Position numbers and translations under genes: made by a program
In this document: positions 1 to 5,684 of the stretch, one piece after another
Layout: every line of letters begins with the position of its first letter
How positions within the stretch are numbered: the stretch's first letter is position 1
Notes under the pieces: generated by a model
Told to the model about the DNA's origin: nothing
Database searches by the model: none
Seen by the model: the letters and a program-made list of their open reading frames with translations, nothing else
Source of the DNA: DATLYH01 sp035575035
GTDB taxonomy: Bacteria; Planctomycetota; Planctomycetia; Gemmatales; Gemmataceae
Length of the DNA stretch: 5,779 nt
Direction: 5' to 3'
Assembly (NCBI GenBank): GCA_035575035.1
Contig: DATLYH010000274.1
Location: 1-5,779 of the forward strand

Positions 1-1695
1 CCGCCACTTCGACAACACCCAGTCGTCCAGGGCGGCAATCAGGGTGTCCTTGATCCCCGACGCCCGGAGGCGCTCGGCCGCCTCGTCCGGGCCGAGCGCC
101 TCCACGTCCAGGCCGTAGCCCCGGAACGCCTCTCGGTAGGCCGCGTCCGCCCCTGCCGCGTCGGCGCGGTCGTCCGGGCCGTCCGCCGCCCGCGCCAGGC
201 GGATCTCGTCCAGCCCGGCCGCCAGGTCCAGGCCGGCCCGCCAGCGGCGCACCCGCTCCTGCACCGCCGGGCCCACCCCAGCGCCACTCGCCAGTAGCCC
301 CTCGGCCCGCTGCACCGCCGCCCGCGCCTCCCGCAGCTTGCCCCCGTCGGAGAACCCCTCCGCCTCGTCCAGGGCCCGGGTCACCTCCCGCCCCAGGGCC
401 GCCCGCCGCTCCGCCCGGTCCCGGGCCACCCAGCCGACGCTGCCGACGACCAACAGCACCGCCAGGCTGGCGCCCACCGCCACGGCCAGGGCCGCCTTGT
501 TCCTCCGGACGAACTTGCGGAACCGGTACGCCGCCGCCGGTGGGCAGGCGGTCACCGGTTCGTCCGCCAGGTAGCGCTGCACGTCCAGGGCGAACCCGTT
601 GGCCGTCTCGTAGCGACGGTTGCGGTCCTTCTCCAGCGCCTTCATCACGATCCAGTCCAGCTCGCCGCGCACCAGCCGCATCAGCTTCGCCGGCTCGGTG
701 CCGCGGTTGGCGGCCAGGGTCGGCAGGCCCTCCGCCGTGCTCAGCTTCTTGCTCGGCTTCGTCGGCTCCTGCTCGCGGATCACCTGCAGCATCTCCAGCA
801 CCCCGGCCTTCTCCTTGCGGGAAAACGGTGGGCTGCCGGCGAGCAGCTCGTAGAGGAGCACGCCTAGCGAGTAGATGTCGCTGCGCGTGTCGATGTCCAG
901 CTGGTTGAAGCTGGCCTGCTCCGGGCTCATGTACTCGACCGTGCCGACCACCGCCCCGAAGCCGGTGTGCAGCGTCTGCTCGGTCAGCTGCTGCCCGACC
1001 GCCTTGGCCACGCCGAAGTCGATGACCTTGGGCACCGGCTTATCGTCGTACAAGGCCACCAGGACGTTCTGCGGCTTGATGTCGCGGTGGATGATCCCCT
1101 TCTGGTGGGCGTGCTGGATGGCGTGGCAGACGGGCAGGAACAGCTCCAGCCGCTGCCGGGGCGTGAGGCGGTGCTCGTCGCAGAAGCGGGTGATCGGCAC
1201 GCCCTTGACCAACTCCATGACGAAGTACGGCCGTCCGTCCGGCGCCGCCCCGGCGTCGAGCACCTTGGCGATGTTCGGGTGGTCCATCAGGGCCAGCGCC
1301 TGCCGCTCGGCCTCGAAGCGGGCCAGCACCTGCCGGCTGTCCATCCCCGGCTTGACCAGTTTGACGGCCACCAGCCGCCTGACCGGCTCGGTCTGCTGGG
1401 CCATCCAGACGGTGCCCATGCCGCCCTCGCCGATCGGCTCCAGTAGCTTGTACCTACCGCCGACGACCGTGCCGGGGGTTTCGCCTGGCTCGTAAGCCCC
1501 GGTGCGACCGGCCCGGATCGCGCCCCGGTCCAGCGGCCCCTCGTCGGCAGCGTGGGCCTTCAGCATCGCGGCCAGATGGCGGCGGAGTTCCTCGTCGCCC
1601 GCGCAGGCCCGGTTTAGGTAGGCGTCCCGCTGGTCGGGCGGCTGTTCCACCGCGGCAAGGAAGATTTCCCGGAGCTTGTCAAAGTCAACGCTCAT
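1..1695 (-). CDS. Membrane-anchored Hanks-type Ser/Thr protein kinase, 3' end cut off by the window
   Basis: The frame is open from the ATG at 1695 to base 1, giving 565 residues with no stop. Residues 1-50 form a helical N-terminal segment typical of planctomycete kinases. The kinase domain (about 82-376) has every key motif: glycine loop GEGGMG at 89-94, ATP-binding Lys112 in VAVK, a helix-C Glu near 130, catalytic loop HRDIKPQN at 203-210, DFG at 226-228 and SPEQ at 257-260. It should therefore be an active kinase facing the cytoplasm. A basic stretch (RKFVRRNK) precedes one transmembrane helix at about 401-424, so the rest, a charged Ala/Arg-rich helical region, probably lies outside the cytoplasm. 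Relatives often carry TPR or WD40 repeats there; here that part is missing, so the sensed signal is unknown. The start is supported by AGGAG 8 bases upstream. The gene lies 102 bp downstream of the ECF sigma gene, in the same direction, so co-transcription and phosphorylation of that sigma factor are plausible but inferred. Confidence 0.94.
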   Translation of the reverse strand, partial: MSVDFDKLREIFLAAVEQPPDQRDAYLNRACAGDEELRRHLAAMLKAHAADEGPLDRGAIRAGRTGAYEPGETPGTVVGGRYKLLEPIGEGGMGTVWMAQQTEPVRRLVAVKLVKPGMDSRQVLARFEAERQALALMDHPNIAKVLDAGAAPDGRPYFVMELVKGVPITRFCDEHRLTPRQRLELFLPVCHAIQHAHQKGIIHRDIKPQNVLVALYDDKPVPKVIDFGVAKAVGQQLTEQTLHTGFGAVVGTVEYMSPEQASFNQLDIDTRSDIYSLGVLLYELLAGSPPFSRKEKAGVLEMLQVIREQEPTKPSKKLSTAEGLPTLAANRGTEPAKLMRLVRGELDWIVMKALEKDRNRRYETANGFALDVQRYLADEPVTACPPAAAYRFRKFVRRNKAALAVAVGASLAVLLVVGSVGWVARDRAERRAALGREVTRALDEAEGFSDGGKLREARAAVQRAEGLLASGAGVGPAVQERVRRWRAGLDLAAGLDEIRLARAADGPDDRADAAGADAAYREAFRGYGLDVEALGPDEAAERLRASGIKDTLIAALDDWVLSKWR

Positions 1696-1703
1696 GGCAA
1701 ACG

Positions 1704-1708
1704 CTCCT
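1704..1708 (-). promoter_or_regulatory. Ribosome binding site of the kinase gene
   Basis: On the minus strand AGGAG sits 8 bases before the ATG at 1695. It fixes the kinase start and contrasts with the sigma gene, which has no clear Shine-Dalgarno sequence. The kinase could thus be translated independently of the gene upstream. Confidence 0.65.
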
Positions 1709-1718
1709 GGTCCCGGCC

Positions 1719-1736
1719 TTCGCATTTCAGTGCGAA
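1719..1736. repeat. Perfect 6-bp inverted repeat in the kinase leader
   Basis: TTCGCA (1719-1724) and TGCGAA (1731-1736) are perfect inverted copies around a 6-base loop, 23 bases upstream of the kinase start. No T-tract follows on either strand, so this is not an ordinary terminator. It could be an RNA hairpin in the leader or a small operator. Confidence 0.5.
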
Positions 1737-1743
1737 AAACGGG

Positions 1744-1762
1744 GGCCGGTTTTCTCACGGCC
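1744..1762. repeat. GGCCG/CGGCC inverted repeat between sigma and kinase genes
   Basis: GGCCG (1744-1748) and CGGCC (1758-1762) flank a 9-base A/T-rich loop. It is the second of three potential stem-loops in the 102-bp gap. In a GC-rich genome a 5-bp stem may arise by chance. Confidence 0.3.
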
Positions 1763-1768
1763 TTGAAG

Positions 1769-1791
1769 AAAAAAAATGCCCGGCTGCCGGA
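1769..1791 (-). terminator. Short GC hairpin plus U8, possible attenuator after the sigma gene
   Basis: Reading the minus strand after the sigma stop, a small stem CCGG-CAG-CCGG (plus-strand 1780-1790, extendable by one G-U pair) is followed by CA and then eight consecutive T residues (1776-1769). This has the layout of an intrinsic terminator, but the 4-5 bp stem is short, so partial termination is likelier than a full stop. It would lower kinase expression relative to the sigma factor. Confidence 0.4.
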
Positions 1792-1797
1792 AGGGGG

Positions 1798-2355
1798 TCA
1801 CTCGGCCAGCAGCTGCGCGTGCAGCCAGGCTCGGGCGAAGGTCCAGTGGCGGTAGGCGGTGGCCGAGGAGACGCCGAGGGCTTCGGCGGCTTCCTCCACG
1901 GACAGACCGGCGTAGAAGCGGAGCTTGACCAGCTCCCCGGCGACGGGATCGTGGCGGGCCAGCGTCTGCAGGGCTTCGTCCAGGGCCAGGAGTTGGTCGG
2001 GCGCGGCCGCGGCGGCGCCGTCGCCCTGGTCGAGGGCGACCCGCGTCCACTGCCCGCCGCGCTTGGCGGACTTCTTCCGCCGGGCCTGCTCGATGAGAAT
2101 GCGGCGCATGGCCTCGGCGGCAGCCGCGAAGAAATGGCCCCGGCTCTTCCAATGCTGGGCCTGGTCCGCGTCCACGAGCCGGAGGTAGGCCTCATGCACC
2201 AGGGCGGTCGCCTGGAGGGTCTGGCCCGGCTTCTCCTGGGCCAACTTCTGGGCGGCGAGTTTGCGCAACTCCTCATAGACCAGCGGCAGCAATTGCTCCG
2301 CCGCCTGCGGATCGCCCTGTGCGATGGCATCCAGGATCTGCGTCACCTCGCTCAT
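1798..2355 (-). CDS. ECF-type RNA polymerase sigma factor of the planctomycete kinase-associated kind
   Basis: The 185-residue protein matches the usual size and layout of the ECF sigma-70 subfamily (the Sigma70_ECF / Sig-70_X6 type, recognised by eye). Region 2 spans about 20-92, including the ALVHEAYLRL helix at 51-60 and a basic AMRRILIEQARRKK end that should handle the -10 element. A linker of about 93-121 has an alanine run at 114-118. Region 4 spans about 125-182, with a helix-turn-helix around GLSVEEAAEALGVSSATAYRHW (150-171) for the -35 element. No anti-sigma gene is visible nearby; instead a Ser/Thr kinase gene follows in the same direction. The acidic motif usual just before the region 2.2 helix is replaced by QATA (48-51), with Thr50 a possible phosphorylation site. 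The ATG at 2355 gives the family-like N-terminus, though no clear Shine-Dalgarno precedes it. Family assignment is firm; target genes are unknown. Confidence 0.95.
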   Translation of the reverse strand: MSEVTQILDAIAQGDPQAAEQLLPLVYEELRKLAAQKLAQEKPGQTLQATALVHEAYLRLVDADQAQHWKSRGHFFAAAAEAMRRILIEQARRKKSAKRGGQWTRVALDQGDGAAAAAPDQLLALDEALQTLARHDPVAGELVKLRFYAGLSVEEAAEALGVSSATAYRHWTFARAWLHAQLLAE

Positions 2356-2474
2356 GGCGGTTATGATGTGCTTCGCGCTTCAGGCCGCCGCTAACGCCTC
2401 AGACCGCCGCGACTGCCGACGACCAGGACGATGGGCCATGCTCAGGCAGCCTCGGTTGCTTGCCGGCACAGCCT

Positions 2475-2530
2475 GACACGGATTGTCGCCGATATACCGG
2501 ACGCTGGCAAGGAAATGTTCTGACCGTGTC
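2475..2530. repeat. 7-bp inverted repeat flanking the presumed sigma-gene promoter
   Basis: GACACGG (2475-2481) and CCGTGTC (2524-2530) are perfect inverted copies 42 bases apart. One arm touches the -10 side of the minus-strand promoter candidate and covers its likely start point; the other lies just upstream of its -35. They could be paired operator half-sites or close a stem in a plus-strand RNA ending at the terminator at 2559-2589. Chance cannot be excluded. Confidence 0.35.
2482..2510 (-). promoter_or_regulatory. Candidate housekeeping promoter of the sigma-kinase unit
   Basis: On the minus strand TTGCCA (2510-2505; five of six match TTGACA) and GACAAT (2487-2482; four of six match TATAAT) are separated by exactly 17 bases. 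Transcription would start near 2475, giving a leader of about 120 bases before the sigma ATG. A looser ECF-like pair, GAAC at 2520-2517 and CGTC at 2503-2500, overlaps it, but the 13-base gap is short for ECF promoters, so autoregulation is not supported. Confidence 0.42.
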
Positions 2531-2558
2531 CAGTCGCCCCGACTCGATTTCTCAGAAG

Positions 2559-2589
2559 GCCCATTGTCGTTTTCGGCAATGGGCTTTTT
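2559..2589 (+). terminator. Strong intrinsic terminator on the plus strand with no visible parent gene
   Basis: The 8-bp arms GCCCATTG (2559-2566) and CAATGGGC (2577-2584) continue inward through T-G, C-G and G-C pairs to a TTTT tetraloop, making an 11-bp uninterrupted stem. TTTTT follows directly at 2585-2589. This is textbook Rho-independent structure for plus-strand transcripts. The minus-strand side is followed by CTTCTG, a poor U-tract. No plus-strand gene precedes it, because the sigma gene is on the opposite strand. It may end a small RNA or stop transcripts antisense to the sigma gene. Confidence 0.78.
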
Positions 2590-3005
2590 CCTTGGAAATC
2601 AGGGCGACTTTTGGTCGCTTCAGGCTGGTTCAACCCGCGCCGGGCCCGGTCAGGGGCCTTACCTCGAGCGCGTTCGCCGGGAATTGACGGTGGATGGCGG
2701 CAAGACAAGGCTGGTCACTCGGCCCTACATCACCACGACAGAGCAAGGCCTAGTCAACCGTCGCTGGAGTGACTTGGTGTGCCGTGCTGCGTGAGCCAGC
2801 CAGTGCCTTGCTGATCGCGTCGGCGAAGCTGGTGGAGCGGCTTGGCGGCAGGAGGCGGCGACGGGGAGCGGGACGCTGCCGCCTGGAGATTCGCGATGCG
2901 GACGCGGAAAAGTGCATTCACTACATGCGCGAGGAGGGATATTTCATCGCTCTCTCTCTTGCCTGTGCGGCCCAATGAGGCCAGCCGTCGGCTCGTCGAG
3001 CTCGT

Positions 3006-3045
3006 TGTAAACGCGGCTGTCATTGAAACGTCGGCACTGTTTACA
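3006..3045. repeat. Split TGTAAAC/GTTTACA inverted repeat upstream of the sugar kinase
   Basis: TGTAAAC (3006-3012) and GTTTACA (3039-3045) are perfect inverted copies with a 26-base spacer, so their centres lie 33 bp or about three helical turns apart. The half-sites resemble those of LacI-type sugar regulators, but those are normally contiguous. It may be coincidence. Confidence 0.3.
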
Positions 3046-3185
3046 CAGGCAAAGCACCGGTTCTGGGCTGAAGTGCAGGATGCCGACGATCTCCATCAGT
3101 TCCGCAGTCTCTACGTGCAGCCGCTGTTGTTTCAGGAACTTCTCGCCGACGACAGCGAAAGGCTGCGCGCTGGCCGGCAAGTAGC

Positions 3186-3191
3186 TACAAT
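3186..3191 (+). promoter_or_regulatory. -10-like TACAAT upstream of the sugar kinase
   Basis: TACAAT is a five-of-six match to the -10 consensus, about 100 bases before the kinase ATG. The expected -35 position holds only CTGCGC, a poor match, so any promoter here would be weak or activator-dependent. Confidence 0.28.
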
Positions 3192-3202
3192 GCTCTCAGC
3201 GG

Positions 3203-3242
3203 GCCGGTCGCCTGCCGGGAGGGAAGCCCCGCGCGGACCGGC
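3203..3242 (+). promoter_or_regulatory. Possible leader stem-loop of the sugar kinase mRNA
   Basis: GCCGGTC (3203-3209) pairs perfectly with GACCGGC (3236-3242), and G-rich and C-rich runs inside (3217-3223 and 3227-3230) can pair further. It lies between the -10-like hexamer and the ATG at 3292. I recognise no known riboswitch consensus in it. Confidence 0.3.
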
Positions 3243-3291
3243 ATGGGTTCCGCCTGGAGCAACCTCACTGCCTCACCCTACCGTCACCTTT

Positions 3292-4293
3292 ATGAATCAG
3301 CCTCTTCTCTTTGTCGGCCTTGATGTCGGCGGGACAAGTATGAAGGCCGGCGTGGTGGACGATAACGCCCGAGTGCTCGGCTCGGTGAGCCTGCCCACCG
3401 AGGCGCACAAGGGCCAGGAACACGGCCTGGAGCGGATGTGCGAAACCATCCGCCTGGCGGTCGAGCAGGCCGGCCTGCGCCTGGACCAGATCGCGGCCAT
3501 TGGCGTGGCCACCCCCGGGACCATGGACATCCCGGCCGGGATGATCCTCGACCCGCCCAACCTCAAGCCGTGGCGGAACGTGCCGGTCCGTCAGTATATC
3601 CAGGACCGGTTCCGGCTGCCGACCGCCTTCCAAAACGATGCCAACGCCGCGGCTCTGGGCGAGCACTGGGCTGGTGCCGGCAAGGGGACGCACAGCATGG
3701 TCTTCTTCACGCTCGGTACCGGCATCGGCGGCGGCATCGTCATCGGCGATATGGTACTGGAGGGGGAGCACAGCCACGGCGCCGAAGTCGGCCACATGAA
3801 GATTGAAATGACCAATCCGTTGCAGTGCGGCTGCGGCCGCTGGGGCTGCCTGGAGGCCTACGCCAGCGCTACCGCCGTCGTCAAGCGCACCCTGGCTGCC
3901 CTGGAACAGGACGGCGGCCGATCGTCGCTGCACAGTCTGGTCCGGCAGGGGCGGGAAATCACCGCCAAGGATGTCTTCGATGCCGGCGCCGCTGGCGACG
4001 AACTGGCCGCCCGGATCGTCGAGGACACCGCCTACTACCTGGCGGTCGGCGCCATGAATCTGATGCACATCATTGACCCCGACATGATCGTCTTCGGCGG
4101 CGGGATGATCGCAGCGGGCGAGGGGTTCCTGGAGCGCATCCGCCATCATGTCCGGGAGCTGGCCTTCCCGGTGCCCGCCGCCAAGACGCAGATCCGCTAT
4201 GCCCTGCTGGGCAGCGACACTGGCTTCATCGGCGCCGCCGGCTGCGCCCGCTTGCTGTACCGGAAGCTGCACCAGCCAACAAGTAACAAGTAA
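3292..4293 (+). CDS. ROK-family sugar kinase, probably glucokinase
   Basis: The 333-residue product has the length and all the signatures of ROK kinases, cytoplasmic enzymes that phosphorylate sugars with ATP. The phosphate loop DVGGTSMKAG is at 11-20. Catalytic Asp116 lies in NDANAAALGE (115-124). A second ATP-binding segment, TLGTGIGGG, is at 140-148. Zinc-binding elements follow: EVGHM at 165-169 (His168), then CGCGRWGCLE at 179-188 with Cys179, Cys181 and Cys186. A C-terminal FGGG sits around 260. Glucose is the likeliest substrate, but ROK members also act on mannose, fructose, allose and amino sugars. I chose the ATG at 3292 because homology begins here; the frame stays open to 2842, but that stretch looks noncoding. 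No Shine-Dalgarno precedes the start, which is not rare in planctomycetes. The last residues (TSNK, 330-333) and the stop are encoded by a heptamer tandem repeat, so the natural C-terminus may have been altered. Confidence 0.95.
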   Translation: MNQPLLFVGLDVGGTSMKAGVVDDNARVLGSVSLPTEAHKGQEHGLERMCETIRLAVEQAGLRLDQIAAIGVATPGTMDIPAGMILDPPNLKPWRNVPVRQYIQDRFRLPTAFQNDANAAALGEHWAGAGKGTHSMVFFTLGTGIGGGIVIGDMVLEGEHSHGAEVGHMKIEMTNPLQCGCGRWGCLEAYASATAVVKRTLAALEQDGGRSSLHSLVRQGREITAKDVFDAGAAGDELAARIVEDTAYYLAVGAMNLMHIIDPDMIVFGGGMIAAGEGFLERIRHHVRELAFPVPAAKTQIRYALLGSDTGFIGAAGCARLLYRKLHQPTSNK

Positions 4294-4298
4294 CAAGT
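4278..4298 (+). repeat. Tandem heptamer (AACAAGT)x3 across the sugar-kinase stop codon
   Basis: Three perfect copies of AACAAGT lie at 4278-4284, 4285-4291 and 4292-4298. The stop TAA at 4291-4293 is formed at the junction of copies two and three. A 7-bp unit gained or lost shifts the frame, but the repeat meets a TAA quickly in its successive frames, so only the last residues would change. Confidence 0.92.
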
Positions 4299-4335
4299 GG
4301 CCCTGCCGCTGGATTACTTGTAACTTGTCGCTTTT
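4286..4335 (+). terminator. Heptamer-based hairpin, likely terminator of the sugar kinase gene
   Basis: ACAAGTAACAAGT (4286-4298) and ACTTGTAACTTGT (4316-4328) are inverted copies with one central A-A mismatch in 13 positions and a 17-base loop. TTTT follows three bases later at 4332-4335. The stem overlaps the stop codon, so translation may compete with its folding. The stem is A/T-rich and the T-run short, so termination may be partial. Confidence 0.5.
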
Positions 4336-4417
4336 CAGGGGGCAGCTGGGTGATGTACGGCAGCAGGTCCTGATCGGGGGACTTGCCGGCCTTATCCGCT
4401 GGTAGCCGGCAGCACCA

Positions 4418-4423
4418 TACAAT
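4418..4423 (+). promoter_or_regulatory. -10-like TACAAT upstream of the protease gene
   Basis: TACAATG here repeats the hexamer and following G seen before the sugar kinase at 3186. No good -35 lies at 16-18 bases. If used, it gives a leader of roughly 115 bases containing a GC-rich inverted repeat, GGGCCGC at 4469-4475 with GCGGCCC at 4499-4505. Confidence 0.25.
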
Positions 4424-4530
4424 GATGGTGTGCGGGACAAGCGCGGGATTTCTCGCGGCGAGGCGGTCGGGCCGCCGGTGGCGCCGGCCGCCGGGCCAGC
4501 GGCCCCACCAGCGCCGCGCACGTCTTGCCT

Positions 4531-4538
4531 GGGAGGAG
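4531..4538 (+). promoter_or_regulatory. Ribosome binding site of the protease gene
   Basis: GGGAGGAG ends 8 bases before the ATG at 4547. It decides that start over the in-frame upstream start at 4430, whose extra 39 residues are Pro/Ala-rich and unlike the family. Confidence 0.75.
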
Positions 4539-4546
4539 CCGACATC

Positions 4547-5653
4547 ATGACCTGGTCCTGGAGAATCGGCCGGATCGCCGGCATCAGCGTCTACATCCAC
4601 TTCACCTTCCTGCTGCTGCTCGGCTGGATTGTGCTGGCCCGCTACTCTCTGGAAGGCGACATCACGGCAGCCCTCCAGGAAATGGGATTCGTCGTCATCG
4701 TGTTCGGTATCATCGTCCTTCATGAGCTGGGGCACGCGCTGGCCGCGCGGCGCTACGGCATCCAGACGCGGGACATCACGCTCTATCCCATCGGCGGCGT
4801 CGCCCGGCTGGAGCGGATGCCGGAGGATCCCAAGCAGGAACTGGTCGTGGCATTGGCAGGGCCGGCCGTCAACGTGGTGCTGGCGGCCGCTCTCTTCGGG
4901 TGGATGTGGGTCTCTCCCGAGGTCTACGAAATCCATCCCGGGCTGCTGTTAGGCGGACAGTTGCTCCCCCGGCTGTTTGTGATCAATGTCATGCTGGTGT
5001 TGTTCAACATGATCCCGGCTTTCCCGATGGACGGCGGCCGTGTACTGCGAGCGCTGCTGGCCTTGCGGATGGACTACCTGCGTGCCACCCAGATCGCCGC
5101 GTCCATCGGCCAGGGGATCGCCCTGCTCTTCGGGTTCATCGGCCTGTTTGCCAACCCCTTCCTGATCTTTGTCGCCCTGTTTGTCTGGATCGGGGCGGCC
5201 CAGGAGGCGAGCATGGTCCAGATTCGCTGGGCCCTGGGGGGCATCCCGGTCAGCCGGGCCATGATCCGCGACTTTCGCACCCTGAAGCCCAACGACTCGT
5301 TGGGTGTGGCGGTCGAGCACATCCTGGCCGGCTTCCAGCAGGACTTCCCGGTCGTTGAAGACGGCAAGGTGGTCGGCGTGCTGACGCGGCCGGACCTGAT
5401 CACGGCCCTGTCGAAGCAGGGAGAGGAGGGGATAGTCGGCGAGGTGATGCAGCGCGATTTTCAGACGGCCGAGCCCGCTGAGATGCTCGACAGTGTCTTC
5501 GCCCGGTTGCAGAACTGCGAGTGTCGGTCGCTGCCGGTGGTCCGCAACGGCCAGCTGGTCGGCCTGATCACCCTGGACAACGTCGGCGAGTTTGTGATGA
5601 TCCAGTCGGCCCTGCGCTCCGCCAACCCCAACGTCCCCGAGGATTTCATCTGA
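4547..5653 (+). CDS. Site-2-type intramembrane zinc metalloprotease (M50) with two CBS domains
   Basis: The 368-residue protein cuts substrate proteins within or next to the membrane. The N-terminus (WSWRIGRIAGISVYIHF) is typical of the SpoIVFB-like, CBS-containing M50 group. Hydrophobic segments lie at about 15-33, 47-66, 99-120, 139-158 and 188-218. The zinc site is complete: HELGH at 59-63 with catalytic Glu60, and Asp162 in the NMIPAFPMDGGR motif (154-165). LAGPAVN at 103-109 is the conserved loop after the YPIGGVARLE segment. Two CBS domains at about 239-291 and 299-352 should lie in the cytoplasm and may bind adenine nucleotides to control activity; the second contains Cys324 and Cys326 (CEC). 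Homologues often cleave anti-sigma factors or sporulation factors, but no such substrate is encoded here. Both ends of the gene appear intact. It lies 253 bp after the sugar kinase with its own ribosome site, so it is probably transcribed separately. The substrate is unknown. Confidence 0.96.
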   Translation: MTWSWRIGRIAGISVYIHFTFLLLLGWIVLARYSLEGDITAALQEMGFVVIVFGIIVLHELGHALAARRYGIQTRDITLYPIGGVARLERMPEDPKQELVVALAGPAVNVVLAAALFGWMWVSPEVYEIHPGLLLGGQLLPRLFVINVMLVLFNMIPAFPMDGGRVLRALLALRMDYLRATQIAASIGQGIALLFGFIGLFANPFLIFVALFVWIGAAQEASMVQIRWALGGIPVSRAMIRDFRTLKPNDSLGVAVEHILAGFQQDFPVVEDGKVVGVLTRPDLITALSKQGEEGIVGEVMQRDFQTAEPAEMLDSVFARLQNCECRSLPVVRNGQLVGLITLDNVGEFVMIQSALRSANPNVPEDFI

Positions 5654-5684
5654 CCGGCGACCTTACTTCTCCCCTCACCCCCGA

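Larger units (their letters stand above)
2356..3291. other. Long spacer between divergent genes, no convincing gene
   Basis: These 936 bases separate the divergent sigma and sugar-kinase genes. Short open frames exist on both strands but none shows a recognisable domain, a good ribosome site or consistent high GC at third codon positions. Composition is patchier than in the flanking genes, with T-rich and CT-repeat stretches (for example 2951-2960). It holds a candidate minus-strand promoter (2482-2510), a strong plus-strand terminator (2559-2589), a split inverted repeat (3006-3045), a -10-like hexamer (3186-3191) and a leader hairpin (3203-3242). I see no tRNA, rRNA, CRISPR or transposase trace. 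Either it is regulatory or it contains a decayed gene. Confidence 0.6.

Noticed and set aside
875..1495. Long plus-strand open frame antisense to the kinase gene
   Set aside because: It mirrors a gene whose motifs are all present on the minus strand; long antisense frames are expected in GC-rich DNA.
1819..2394. Plus-strand 191-residue open frame antisense to the sigma gene
   Set aside because: Same reason: the opposite strand encodes a full-length ECF sigma factor, and this frame has no family features.
2400..2560. Possible tRNA or tmRNA ending at the strong terminator
   Set aside because: No acceptor stem or T-loop consensus could be placed by eye.
2714..2773. GTCACTC/GAGTGAC inverted repeat (2714-2720 and 2767-2773)
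   Set aside because: Only 7 bp with a 46-base spacer and no nearby gene or promoter; likely chance.
2769..2978. Possible 69-residue protein starting with GTG on the plus strand
   Set aside because: No ribosome site and no recognisable domain; third-position GC is only about 70 percent by my count, although its C-terminal half looks somewhat protein-like.
2944..3180. Minus-strand 78-residue open frame in the spacer
   Set aside because: No domain, no ribosome site, and it overlaps other equally plausible frames.
2842..3291. In-frame N-terminal extension of the sugar kinase (150 residues)
   Set aside because: ROK similarity begins exactly at the ATG at 3292; the extension is low in complexity, has weaker codon bias, and contains the -10-like and hairpin elements.
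4430..4546. Upstream start for the protease adding 39 residues
   Set aside because: The added part is Pro/Ala-rich and unlike the family, while a strong ribosome site precedes the ATG at 4547.
4226..4936. Minus-strand 236-residue frame across the sugar-kinase end and the protease start
   Set aside because: Most of it is antisense to the well-supported protease; only a short segment in the gap is mentioned as a possible fossil.
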